In this document: in pieces, positions 37,506 to 45,790 of the stretch
How positions within the stretch are numbered: position 1 is the first letter of the stretch
How the letters are laid out: each line of letters opens with the position of its first letter
Assembly: GCF_013778455.1 (NCBI RefSeq)
Contig: NZ_JACEHE010000005.1
Location: 1-64,000, forward strand
Direction: 5' to 3'
DNA: 64,000 nt
Origin: Streptomyces himalayensis subsp. himalayensis
GTDB taxonomy: Bacteria; Actinomycetota; Actinomycetes; Streptomycetales; Streptomycetaceae
Translations under genes and position numbers: made by a program
The notes under the pieces: generated by a model
Database searches by the model: none
What the model was told of the DNA's origin: nothing
What the model saw: only the letters and a program-made list of their open reading frames with translations

Positions 37506-38677
37506 GCCATGCCTCCCACGCGCTCACCGGCCCTCGGTACCCGGACCGGTGCGTCGTGCGCCGTGAGGAACGCCCGGACAGCGATGTCCCATCCGAAGCA
37601 CTCGGCACGCGCGCGTGCCGCCTCGCGGCGCTCGGTCTCCGGGCGCTCCAGGAGGCCCTGCACGGCGTCCGCGAAGGCCGCTCCCGTGTCCGCCGCCGTG
37701 GCGCCGGCCGCGCCGACGATCTCCGGGAGGGCGGACGTCGCGCTGGCCACGACCGGGGTGCCGCAGGCCATCGCCTCCAGTGCCGCGAGCCCGAACGTCT
37801 CGGCGGGCCCGGGCGCCAGGCACACGTCCGCGGAGGCCTGCAGGGCCCCGAGAGCCGTGCGGTCCCCGACGTGGCCCAGGAAGGTCACCGGCAACCGGCG
37901 CTCACGCGCCCGCTGTTCGAGCCGGGCGCGCAGCGGGCCTTCGCCCGCCACGACGAGCACCGCCCGCCGCCCCCTGCCGAGCAGCACCTCCAGGGCGTCC
38001 AGCGCCGTGCCCGGCCGCTTCTCCACGGACAGCCGCGAGCACATCACGATCAGTGCCTCACCCACGCGCGCGTGCCGCTCGCGCAGCTGCGGATCCAGCA
38101 GCCCGGGATGGCAGCGCTCCAGGTCCACGCCGAGCGGGGCGCGTACGACGTTGCGCGCGCCGATGCGTACGAACTCGCGCTCAGCCCATTCCGTGGTGCA
38201 CACGACACGCGTGTACGCGCGCGCGGTGCGGAGGTTGAGGGCGTCGGCGGCCCGCCGCGCCGCTCCCTCCGACAGACCCCAGGTGCGCAGCACGCCGTGC
38301 GCCGTCTCGTGGGAGACCATCATGGCGGGAACGCGGGCGCGGCGCGCCCACTCTCCCGTCCAGCGCAGGGTCGTCCGGTCGGAGACCTCGAGCCGGTCGG
38401 GAGCGAGCTGCTCGAGGAGCCGGGTGAGCCGCCTGCGGTCGGTGATCACCCGGTAGCCGCCGGTGCCGGGCAGCACGGGCCCCGGCACGGTGATGACACG
38501 TCCCTGGTCGGTGTCGCGGTCGTCGGTCCGGTCGCCGGGCACGATCAGTACGGGCTCGTGGCCGGCCGCGCGGTAGCCGGTGCCCAGCTCCCGCAGTGCC
38601 GTCCGCAGCCCGCCCGAGGAGGGCGCGACGAAGTTCGCCAGGCGCACCATGCGCAGGGGCGATGCCGAGGCCGTCAT
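37502..38677 (-). CDS. Glycosyltransferase family 4
   Basis: A 391-residue GT-B-fold retaining transferase. The N-terminal VRLANFVAPSSGGLRTALRE is a standard acceptor-side start, and the donor-binding half carries RLSVEKRPGTALDALEV and ETFGLAALEAMACGTPVVA. It probably transfers a nucleotide-activated hexose to a lipid or glycan at the cytoplasmic face of the membrane. The ATG at 38677 overlaps the upstream stop by four bases; the frame continues upstream only as a shadow of that gene. The specific sugar is unknown. Confidence 0.88.
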   Translation of the reverse strand: MTASASPLRMVRLANFVAPSSGGLRTALRELGTGYRAAGHEPVLIVPGDRTDDRDTDQGRVITVPGPVLPGTGGYRVITDRRRLTRLLEQLAPDRLEVSDRTTLRWTGEWARRARVPAMMVSHETAHGVLRTWGLSEGAARRAADALNLRTARAYTRVVCTTEWAEREFVRIGARNVVRAPLGVDLERCHPGLLDPQLRERHARVGEALIVMCSRLSVEKRPGTALDALEVLLGRGRRAVLVVAGEGPLRARLEQRARERRLPVTFLGHVGDRTALGALQASADVCLAPGPAETFGLAALEAMACGTPVVASATSALPEIVGAAGATAADTGAAFADAVQGLLERPETERREAARARAECFGWDIAVRAFLTAHDAPVRVPRAGERVGGMA

Positions 38678-39798
38678 GCCGCCACCGCCGTCCGTGCCTG
38701 GAGCACCTCGGTGTAGTGGTCGATGAGCTGATCGCCGACGGCCGCCCAGGTGCGGCCCTCTACCGTGGCGCGGCCCGCGGCCCCGTACGCCGCGCGCCGC
38801 TCGGGGTCGGCGGCCAGGGACCACACCGCGTCGCGCACGGCGGCCTCGTCGCGCGGCGGCACGAGTATCCCGGTCCGCCCGTGGTCGACGAGGTCGAGCG
38901 GTCCGCCCGCCGCGGGGGCGATGACGGGGACACCACTCGCCATGGCCTCCTGCACGGTCTGGCAGAAGGTTTCGAACGGTCCGGTGTGCGCGAACACGTC
39001 CAGCGAAGCGAAGATCCGCGCCAGTTCGTCGCCGGTGCGGCGACCGAGGAAGACGGCGTTCGGCATGGCCTCGTGCAGTGTGGTCTCACTGGGCCCGTCG
39101 CCCACGACGACGACCCGCACACCGCCCAGCCGCGAGGCCGCGGCGAGCAGCTCCACCTGCTTCTCGGGGGCGAGCCGCCCCACGTATCCGACGATCAGTT
39201 CGCCGCCGGGAGCCAGCTCCCTGCGCAGCGCCTCGTCGCGCAGCGACGGCTGGAAGCGCTCGGTGTCCACGCCGCGGGCCCACAGCCGCACCCGGGGAAT
39301 TCCGTGCTCCTCGAGGTCGCGCAGCGCGGCCGTGGAGGGCGCGAGGGTGCGGTCGGCCGCGGCGTGGACGCTGCGTATGCGCCGCCAGGCGGCGGCCTCG
39401 CCGGCGCCCATGTAGGTGCGCGCGTACCCGGCGAGATCGGTCTGGTAAACGGCGACGGCGGGGATCCCCAGGCGCCCGGCGGCGGCCATGCCGCGCACAC
39501 CCAGCACGAAGGGGCTGGCCAGGTGGACTACGTCGGCCCGGTGGGAGATCAGTGCCGCGGCCACCCGACGGCTCGGCAGCGCCACCCTGACCTGCGGATA
39601 CCCGGGGAGCGGAAGGGACGGGACCCGGATGACCGGGCACGGCGCGAAGGCGTCGGCCCCGGTGCCGGCCCCGGTGGCCGGGGCGACGACGATCGGATCA
39701 TGACCACGTGCGGCGAGGTGCCGGGCGGTCTGCAGGGCGCAGTGGGCCACGCCGTTGACATCGGGCGGGAAGGACTCGGTGACGATGACGACACGCAT
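38674..39798 (-). CDS. GDP-mannose-dependent alpha-mannosyltransferase-like GT4 (MgtA type)
   Basis: A 374-residue GT4 enzyme. VVIVTESFPPDVNGVAHC, VYQTDLAGYARTY, LAPSTAAL, LWARGVD, VGRLAPEKQVELL and ETFCQTVQEAMASGVPV follow the pattern I recall for mycobacterial MgtA, a GDP-mannose-dependent lipid mannosyltransferase. It is probably the first enzyme of this glycosylation operon. ATG at 39798 is preferred because GGAGAA lies upstream; a GTG 15 bases earlier is possible. A CACGT-CA-ACGTG dyad lies 30 bp upstream. Confidence 0.87.
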   Translation of the reverse strand: MRVVIVTESFPPDVNGVAHCALQTARHLAARGHDPIVVAPATGAGTGADAFAPCPVIRVPSLPLPGYPQVRVALPSRRVAAALISHRADVVHLASPFVLGVRGMAAAGRLGIPAVAVYQTDLAGYARTYMGAGEAAAWRRIRSVHAAADRTLAPSTAALRDLEEHGIPRVRLWARGVDTERFQPSLRDEALRRELAPGGELIVGYVGRLAPEKQVELLAAASRLGGVRVVVVGDGPSETTLHEAMPNAVFLGRRTGDELARIFASLDVFAHTGPFETFCQTVQEAMASGVPVIAPAAGGPLDLVDHGRTGILVPPRDEAAVRDAVWSLAADPERRAAYGAAGRATVEGRTWAAVGDQLIDHYTEVLQARTAVAA

Positions 39799-39827
39799 AC
39801 CCGTGTTCTCCACGCGCGGGGCGTGGT

Positions 39828-39839
39828 CACGTCAACGTG
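39828..39839. promoter_or_regulatory. CACGTCAACGTG dyad upstream of the glycosyltransferase operon
   Basis: A perfect inverted repeat (5-bp arms, 2-bp centre) 30 bp upstream of the operon start. A likely binding site, regulator unknown. Confidence 0.35.
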
Positions 39840-40017
39840 GATCTTTCCTGCCGGGGAACGTCCCATGAGCGTTCGCCTGCACAGCTGCGGGAACGCCGGG
39901 CACTTGGGACAGTTGGTGCGCCGCGCGCCACACGGGCGGTGGCGCAGCACGGGCGGCGACGCAGCACAGGCGGCGACGCAGCACGGGCGGCGACGGTGCG
40001 GCCGTGGCGCATCGCGG

Positions 40018-40195
40018 GCGGTGGCGGTGCCGTGACGGTGCGACGGGTGGCCCAACACGGACGGTGACGGTGCACGACCGGTGACCATGCGGCGGGTGGC
40101 GCAACACGAGTGATGGCGGTGCCGTGACGGTGCGGCCGGTGGCGCAACACGAGCGGTGGCGGTGCCGTGACCGTGCGACCAGCGGCACAACACGA
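40018..40195. repeat. 43-bp tandem array with neighbouring 53-bp gene-end copies
   Basis: Units of 43 bp lie at 40018-40060, 40110-40152 and 40153-40195, with a longer variant (49 bp) at 40061-40109. Shorter GCAGCACGGGCGGCGAC-like units precede them. Beyond the array, GCTACAC-type units at 40219, 40256 and 40309 (53-bp period for the last two) duplicate the 3' end of the HEAT-like gene. The whole 39799-40309 gap holds no supported gene. Confidence 0.85.
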
Positions 40196-40309
40196 GCGGT
40201 GGCGGTGCGGTCGGCGGCGCTACGCGGCCCGAGCGACCGGCCCACAGCCGATGGGGCTACACGGCCGGTGGTGCCATGCAGCCGGAGCGCCGGCTCACAG
40301 CCGGTGGAG

Positions 40310-41728
40310 CTACACAGCCGGTGTGTCCGGCCCGATCCTGCTGCGCACGGCGGTCTGTACCTCCGCCTCCTCGGCCGGGTCGGAGGCGAGCCTCCTGAGC
40401 TGGTCGACGACGCGCGCGTCGCCGGTCGCGGCGTGCCGGGCGGCGAGTTCGCGGGTGGATTCCTCGCAGTCCCAGAGGCACTCGACGGCGAAGCCAGCGG
40501 CGAAGGACGGGTCTGTGACGGCCAGCGCGCGGGCGGCGCGGCCGCGGAGATGGGACGAGGCGGTTTCGCGGTAGATGTGCCGCAGGACGGGGGCTGCGCA
40601 GGCGATGCCGAGCCGTCCGGTCCCGTCGATGAGAGTGCCGAGCGTGGCGGCGTCCGGGCCGTCGCTGCGCACTGCCTCCCGGAGCGCGCCGATCACCAGG
40701 TGGCCGTCCTCCATGCCGCCCCGGCAGGCGAGCATCCGCCCGGCGGCCGCTCCCAGGATGTCCGGGCGGCCCGCCCAGCGCCTGGCCCGCTCCACCGCGG
40801 CGACACTGCGCATTCGTTCGAAGGCGTCGACGGCCGCGTCCACCACGAGCCGCGACGGGCTGTCCACGGCCGCCTCGATCAGGTCGAGCGCCGCGGGATC
40901 CTGGGCGGAGGCCAGATAGCGCAGGGCCGTGCAGCGTGCTCCGTCGTTGCCGCTGCGCGCGGCCTCGATGATCGCCGGCCGGTCGTCGGGGCCGGCGACG
41001 GCGGTGAGGCAGCGCGCGGCAGGGACGTGCAGCATCGAGCCGCGCTCGATGCCCTGCTGGGCCCAGTCGAAGACCGCCTGCACACTCCAGCCGGGGCGCG
41101 GTCCGGTCGGCGTCAGCTGCCGCTGCCAGCGGTCGAACGAACCCTTCTCCCCCGCCGCCCGCACCCGGGCGGCGATCGCTTCCCGCGGGTCGTCGGCCCA
41201 TAGCCGCCACGGCCGCGGTTCGAAGGCGTCCCGGACCGCGGTGGCGAGTTCGGCATCACCCTCCGGGGTCGCTGGGAAGCGGGCGAGAACGGGCAGGGCG
41301 AGGGCGCTCAGCCCGGCGTCGTCGTCGCGCAGCGCGAGTTCGTCCAGCGCCCAGGCCCAGTTGGTGCCGCAGGCCGCGTACCGCCGCAGCAGTGCGAACG
41401 CGTCACGCCTGCCGTACGAGGCGAGGTGACCGAGCACCGCCAGCGAGAGCCCGGTGCGTGACTCGTCCGTCTCGAGGACGTCGTCCGCGGCGAAGAGATG
41501 CCGCTCGATCTCGTCGAGCTCGCCACGTAGGTCGAGGAAGAGGCGGGCGTAGTACAGGGAGCGGTTCTCCACCTGCCAGTCGTGGCGGGGGTCGTTCAGC
41601 ACGCAGTGGTTCAGCGCCGCGAGCGCCTCGGCGCGCGGGGCGGTGAGTGCGTGGAGCGTGCCGTCGCCGCGGCCCCGCTGGAGCAGGCCGAGCAGCGTAC
41701 CGCTGGGCGCTATGACCGGATCGAACAT
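40310..41728 (-). CDS. HEAT-like helical-repeat protein
   Basis: A 472-residue, all-helical protein with repeated helical pairs spaced about 30-40 residues apart, such as ALRYLASAQDPAALDLIEAA and VVDAAVDAFERMRSVAAVER, which resemble HEAT repeats. No catalytic motif, signal peptide or membrane segment is seen. Such proteins are usually scaffolds for protein binding. ATG at 41728 follows GTGAGG. The last codons are duplicated just downstream of the gene. I do not recognise a specific function. Confidence 0.75.
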   Translation of the reverse strand: MFDPVIAPSGTLLGLLQRGRGDGTLHALTAPRAEALAALNHCVLNDPRHDWQVENRSLYYARLFLDLRGELDEIERHLFAADDVLETDESRTGLSLAVLGHLASYGRRDAFALLRRYAACGTNWAWALDELALRDDDAGLSALALPVLARFPATPEGDAELATAVRDAFEPRPWRLWADDPREAIAARVRAAGEKGSFDRWQRQLTPTGPRPGWSVQAVFDWAQQGIERGSMLHVPAARCLTAVAGPDDRPAIIEAARSGNDGARCTALRYLASAQDPAALDLIEAAVDSPSRLVVDAAVDAFERMRSVAAVERARRWAGRPDILGAAAGRMLACRGGMEDGHLVIGALREAVRSDGPDAATLGTLIDGTGRLGIACAAPVLRHIYRETASSHLRGRAARALAVTDPSFAAGFAVECLWDCEESTRELAARHAATGDARVVDQLRRLASDPAEEAEVQTAVRSRIGPDTPAV

Positions 41729-42045
41729 GGAAAGAGCCTCACATCAAGCGTCGACGCAACCGGGGATACCGCACTACCTGGCTGCGCGACAACACGTCGG
41801 GGCGCCCGCCGTTTCCTGCTTGCTGTAGACCATCTTCCTCTGCCTCTCGTCGGTGGCCCGCCGGGAGCGGGCCGCTCACGGTCCGCGCGGTGCGGCAACA
41901 CCTGCCCAGTCGTCGCGTCCGTGAACCACGACGTCATGATGACCCAGCGGTTATGCCGCCCGCGACCACATTTCCGACGGCTCGGTGCGCCCTGATCACT
42001 CCGATCATGCGGCTGAGTGCGCCCCGATCACTCCGAGAAGGCGCC
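41729..42045. other. Non-coding gap between the HEAT-like and ankyrin genes, with 32-bp repeats
   Basis: Most of the gap shows no feature. At its right end, 32-bp units begin at 41982, 42014 and 42046; the third contains the stop codon of the ankyrin gene. Confidence 0.75.
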
Positions 42046-42471
42046 TCAGTGCGCCCCGAACAGTTCGAGCAGGTCCGTCTTGCCGAACATACGGGCCGTG
42101 TCGACAGCCGAGGGCGTGCCGGCGGCGGGGTCGGCGCCGGCGTCCAGCAGCGCCCGGATCACCGCCTCCTCGCCCTTGAAGACGGCGCCCGCGAGCGGCG
42201 TCTGCCCGCGGTCGTTGGCCTGGTTCGGTTCGGCGCCTCGCTCGATCAGGGCACGGACCGCGTCCGCGTGGCCGTGGTAGGCGGCCAGCATCACGAGGGT
42301 GTCGCCCTTGTCGTTGGTGAGATTGGCTGGGACGCCCGCGTCGACGTATGCGGCGAGCGCCTCGGTCCGTCCCTGGCGCGCCAGATCGAAGATCTTCGTC
42401 GCCAGCTCCACGACCTCCGGGTCGGGGACAGGCGGTCCGGGGGTTGCTCCGGGGGAGGATTCAGCGCTCAT
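42046..42471 (-). CDS. Ankyrin-repeat protein
   Basis: A 141-residue soluble protein of about three ankyrin repeats: NDKGDTLVMLAAYHGHADAV, NDRGQTPLAGAVFKGEEAVI and a less regular TPSAVDTARMFGKTDLLELF. These fold into helical pairs for protein binding. ATG at 42471 (MSAESS) is weakly supported by AGGTGG upstream; the frame extends far upstream without a believable start. The partner is unknown. Confidence 0.88.
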   Translation of the reverse strand: MSAESSPGATPGPPVPDPEVVELATKIFDLARQGRTEALAAYVDAGVPANLTNDKGDTLVMLAAYHGHADAVRALIERGAEPNQANDRGQTPLAGAVFKGEEAVIRALLDAGADPAAGTPSAVDTARMFGKTDLLELFGAH

Positions 42472-42853
42472 CGGCCGGGACCACCTTTCGGCTGCGTGTG
42501 CGTTGTCAGGATGTGCAAGGTTGTCGGGGTGCAAGGTTCCTGATGCCCGTGCGAACGCGCACTGCAGGGTGCGCGCCTCGAGTGCACAGAGGATGTACGG
42601 CCGGGCACTCGTACGGATGAATCGCCAGCGTACTGCCCCTTCGGGCACAGGCCCGGCCCGGACCGAGGCAAAGATCATCCAAGGGCCGCTCGCATCCCGA
42701 GGCCCGCCCGGGTGGCGCAGCCCGACCCTGCCAATCGATGGAAATCAACGGAATTTCACCCAGTTGCACCTTTTATCGTATGGATACATGCTGTGAGCCT
42801 GGAAGTACTCATGGTGACTGTCCTGACTGTCCCCACTGACCAGGAGACCTCTC
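42472..42853. other. Non-coding region upstream of the small membrane-protein gene
   Basis: The stretch 42740-42795 is the most AT-rich in its neighbourhood (ACCTTTTATCGTATGGATAC) and is the best promoter candidate for the small membrane-protein and FtsK-like genes. TGACTGTCC is repeated twice near 42823. The rest shows no gene. Confidence 0.5.
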
Positions 42854-43048
42854 ATGATCCTCTCCATCTCGGGCGTCGTACTGCTCGGCATCATCGTCGT
42901 CCTCTTCTGCCGCAAGGACGGGCTCAAGGGCACGCACGCGGTCGTCTGCGGCCTCTTCGGTTTCTACCTCGCCAGCACGGCCATCGCCCCCAGCATCAAG
43001 GCCGGTGGCGCGAGCCTGGCGAGCCTTCTGGGCGGGATCAAGTTCTGA
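42854..43048 (+). CDS. Small membrane protein, Spd-like
   Basis: A 64-residue, strongly hydrophobic protein with two transmembrane helices (MILSISGVVLLGIIVVLF and the GLFGFYLASTAIAP region) joined by a basic loop CRKDGLKG, and a C-terminal SIKAGGASLASLLGGIKF. It resembles small proteins found with FtsK-like transfer genes on Streptomyces integrated plasmids and in their chromosomal relatives (recalled). AGGAG precedes the ATG. It sits just before the FtsK-like gene with a 49-bp gap. Confidence 0.85.
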   Translation: MILSISGVVLLGIIVVLFCRKDGLKGTHAVVCGLFGFYLASTAIAPSIKAGGASLASLLGGIKF

Positions 43049-43097
43049 CGGTCCCGCCCGGTACGCACCCTCTCGAACGCACCCTCAGGAGACAGAC

Positions 43098-45392
43098 GTG
43101 TCCCGGCGCGTACTCCCTCGCATGCTGAGCAGCGGCAGCGCCCACTTCGCCCGAGGCCGGGAGCTGGCACGGTCGGCGGCCCGCGGGGCCGGCGACGTCC
43201 TCCACCCGCTGATCACGGTCACCCGTGGGCTGCGCCGGCTGGCCGCGTCAGGGCGTCGCAAGTGGGCTGCGACGCCGAAGGACCGTCGCGGGCCGCTCGT
43301 GTTCCTGGTGAGTTCTCTTCTCCTCGTCGTCGCGCTGATCCCCTACGGTCCGCTGCTGACGGGTGTCGTGGTGCTGGCAGCGGCGGCCTGGACGGGCCGG
43401 GATCGCGCCGGCCAGACGTCCGCGAACGGCCCGGGCGCACCGCAGCTGAAGCGGCTCACCTCGCTGTACGACGCGCTCGTCCCGTACTTCTCGGTCCCCG
43501 AGGACCCGAGCCCGCTCTACGCGCACGGCGGCGAGTGGAACAAGGCCTTCGGCTCGTACGAGTTCGACGAGGCAGGCCGTCTCTCGCGGCTCGAGATCCG
43601 CTACCCGGCGTACTTCACGGACGGCGAGGCCGAGTCCCGCGCGCGGATCGAGCACCTGGTGCACGCGAAGTCGGGCCGTGGCCGCGAGTACCGCTTCGAC
43701 TGGGACGAGGAGGGCAACCAGCTGACCGTGTCGGTGCTGCCGCCGCTGCCGACGCACATCGCGGCTCAGCGCTTCGTCACGACGCCTGGTGAGACGGTGC
43801 TCGGCTTCACCGACCCGTCTGGGGTACCACGGACGGTTCCCGTGGCGGACGGGGACAAGCAGCGCGACGTGCCGCCGGTCGTCTGGCGCACCGGCATCCG
43901 CTCCACCGAGCCGCATCTGCTGGCCGTCGGCCAGCCCGGCAGTGGCACGACGACCCTGCTGCGCTCCATCGCTCTGCAAGCCCTGCAACACGGTGACGTG
44001 CTGATTGTGGAGGGCACTGGCACGGGCGAGTACGCCTGTCTGACCGGACGCCGCGGCGTCCTGGCCGTCGAGTGCGGGCTCGCCGGGGCGTCCGCGAGCC
44101 TGGAATGGGCGGCACACGAGACGGAGCGGCGCCTGATCGCCGCCAATCGGGCACGCCAGGCGGGTCAGCCGGCCCCGGCCGACACGAAGCGCCCGCTGTG
44201 GATCCTTCTCGACCGGCCGAGCATCCTCGGCCACCTTGCGGCCGCCGACGGCCGCAGGGATCCGCAGAGCCTGCTGCAAGTGCCCCTCCGGCACGGGCGG
44301 GCGGCCAACGTGACGGTCGTCGTCGCGGACCAGTTCGACAGTCTCGACGGCCTGAGCGACCCGGTACGCCAGCACACGCGCGCGCGGGTCGTCCTCGGCC
44401 CCGCCACACCGGACCAGATCGAGGGCGTGCTCGGAGTGCCGCCGCACACCACCCCGACGACGGACATGGCCCCGGGCCGCGGCTACGCCCGGCTGGGCGC
44501 AGGTCCGGTACACCGCCTGCAGGTCCCTGCCACACCCGACCCGTACGACGACGCGACCAGCGAGTCCCACCGGAGGGCGGTGATGGATCTGCTGCCGCAG
44601 CGCGTCGGAGGGGACGAGGAGCGGGCGGACGAGGAGCGGGCGGACGACGCGCGGGCGGACGAGGCGGGGGCGGGCGAGGCGGGGGCGGGCGAGGCGGGGG
44701 CGGCCACGCCCGAAACAGCCGCTGCAGGGGTGGAGCCCGTCGGGGTGGGGGCAGTCGTGGCGGAGGGGGCGTTCGCGTCAGCCCTCGTGGAGACGGCTGC
44801 CGGAGAGCGCGCGGGAGACGCTGTGCCCGTCGGGGCAACCGCCACAGCCACCCAGGTGCGGGAGGGAACGGCCGAGGAGCCCGTGCCGGTCGCCGCTGCA
44901 GCAGCGGCCCAGAGCCGCGTCACAGGGACAGCGGCCAGGGATACGGCCCGGGCCGGGTCGGCCGCCTCCGCAACACAGATTCACGGGGCGAGGGCTGAGG
45001 AGCCCAGGCCGGTCGCCGCCGCAGCCGCACCCGCAGTCGAGAGCCGGATCACAGAGGCCGGGACCACGGATACCGCCCCGGCGGGTCCGGCCCCCGCCAG
45101 GGCGGCCGCAGGACAGAGCAACGTCAGGGAGACGACGGCCAGAAATCCGGTGGCCGGGGCCCGATCCCCGGTCGCCGGATCGCCGACCGAGTCACCGGTG
45201 TCCGGCTCGCCCGTATCCGGATCCCAGGTCTCCGGGCCACCGGCCACCGAGCCGGTGTTCAACGAATCGGTGGGCGCCGACGCCCCGGTCAGCGAATCCG
45301 CCATCGCCGAATCGGCCGTCGACGATCCCGCGATCGGCAATTCGGCCGTCGCCACGGCATCCGTCGCTGAGGCAGCAGGAGCCGAGCGTTGA
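43098..45392 (+). CDS. FtsK/SpoIIIE-like protein with a P-loop lacking lysine
   Basis: A 764-residue membrane-anchored protein. Two close membrane segments lie near residues 75-100 (LVFLVSSLLLVVALIPYGPL). The ATPase-like domain carries GQPGSGTTTLL at about residues 278-288, where the usual Walker A Lys is replaced by Thr, and a Walker B-like LWILLDRP. From about residue 500 a disordered Ala/Glu/Pro/Ser/Thr-rich tail continues to the end. GTG at 43098 follows AGGAG. It is coupled to the Spd-like gene. It may be a structural or pseudo-ATPase relative of conjugative DNA pumps. Confidence 0.82.
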   Translation: MSRRVLPRMLSSGSAHFARGRELARSAARGAGDVLHPLITVTRGLRRLAASGRRKWAATPKDRRGPLVFLVSSLLLVVALIPYGPLLTGVVVLAAAAWTGRDRAGQTSANGPGAPQLKRLTSLYDALVPYFSVPEDPSPLYAHGGEWNKAFGSYEFDEAGRLSRLEIRYPAYFTDGEAESRARIEHLVHAKSGRGREYRFDWDEEGNQLTVSVLPPLPTHIAAQRFVTTPGETVLGFTDPSGVPRTVPVADGDKQRDVPPVVWRTGIRSTEPHLLAVGQPGSGTTTLLRSIALQALQHGDVLIVEGTGTGEYACLTGRRGVLAVECGLAGASASLEWAAHETERRLIAANRARQAGQPAPADTKRPLWILLDRPSILGHLAAADGRRDPQSLLQVPLRHGRAANVTVVVADQFDSLDGLSDPVRQHTRARVVLGPATPDQIEGVLGVPPHTTPTTDMAPGRGYARLGAGPVHRLQVPATPDPYDDATSESHRRAVMDLLPQRVGGDEERADEERADDARADEAGAGEAGAGEAGAATPETAAAGVEPVGVGAVVAEGAFASALVETAAGERAGDAVPVGATATATQVREGTAEEPVPVAAAAAAQSRVTGTAARDTARAGSAASATQIHGARAEEPRPVAAAAAPAVESRITEAGTTDTAPAGPAPARAAAGQSNVRETTARNPVAGARSPVAGSPTESPVSGSPVSGSQVSGPPATEPVFNESVGADAPVSESAIAESAVDDPAIGNSAVATASVAEAAGAER

Positions 45393-45425
45393 GGACGCTG
45401 CGACCCAAGCGTCCACATCGCCTCA

Positions 45426-45790
45426 GTCCAGATCGCCGCGCCGCGCTCGAACGGGCGCGTCCCACCGACCCGTCTCCCAGCGATCCCGCGATCACCGAAT
45501 CAGCGGCCGGCCGGGCAGCACCCGTCGCAGGCCAGCAGCCGCTGAGACCCAAGCATCCCGGCGCCTCCGTCCAAGTCGTCGCGCCGCTATCGACCGGGCG
45601 CGCCCACCGACCCGTCGTCCCCCAGCGATCCCGCGATCAGCGATCCAAGGGCCGAGCAGCCCCCGTCACAGGCCAACTGACGCCCGAGCACCAAGCCCGG
45701 CCCGCCCGGCCTCAGGCGACAAAAGTCCGCGGTGCCTCCGTCCCCGTCGTCGCGCCGCTCTCGACCAGGCGCGCCGCGGCCGCCAGTCGC
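45426..45790. repeat. Degenerate 143-171-bp tandem repeats, third copy inside mocR
   Basis: Units begin at 45426, 45569 and 45740, each starting GTCC and including GCGCCGC and CGACC. The first two lie in the gap 45393-45711, the third is the 3' end of the MocR gene. The gap holds no other gene. Confidence 0.8.

Noticed and set aside
39814..40309. Small proteins in the gap before the HEAT-like gene
   Set aside because: The frames are made of tandem DNA repeats with a biased, repetitive amino-acid pattern and lack ribosome binding sites.
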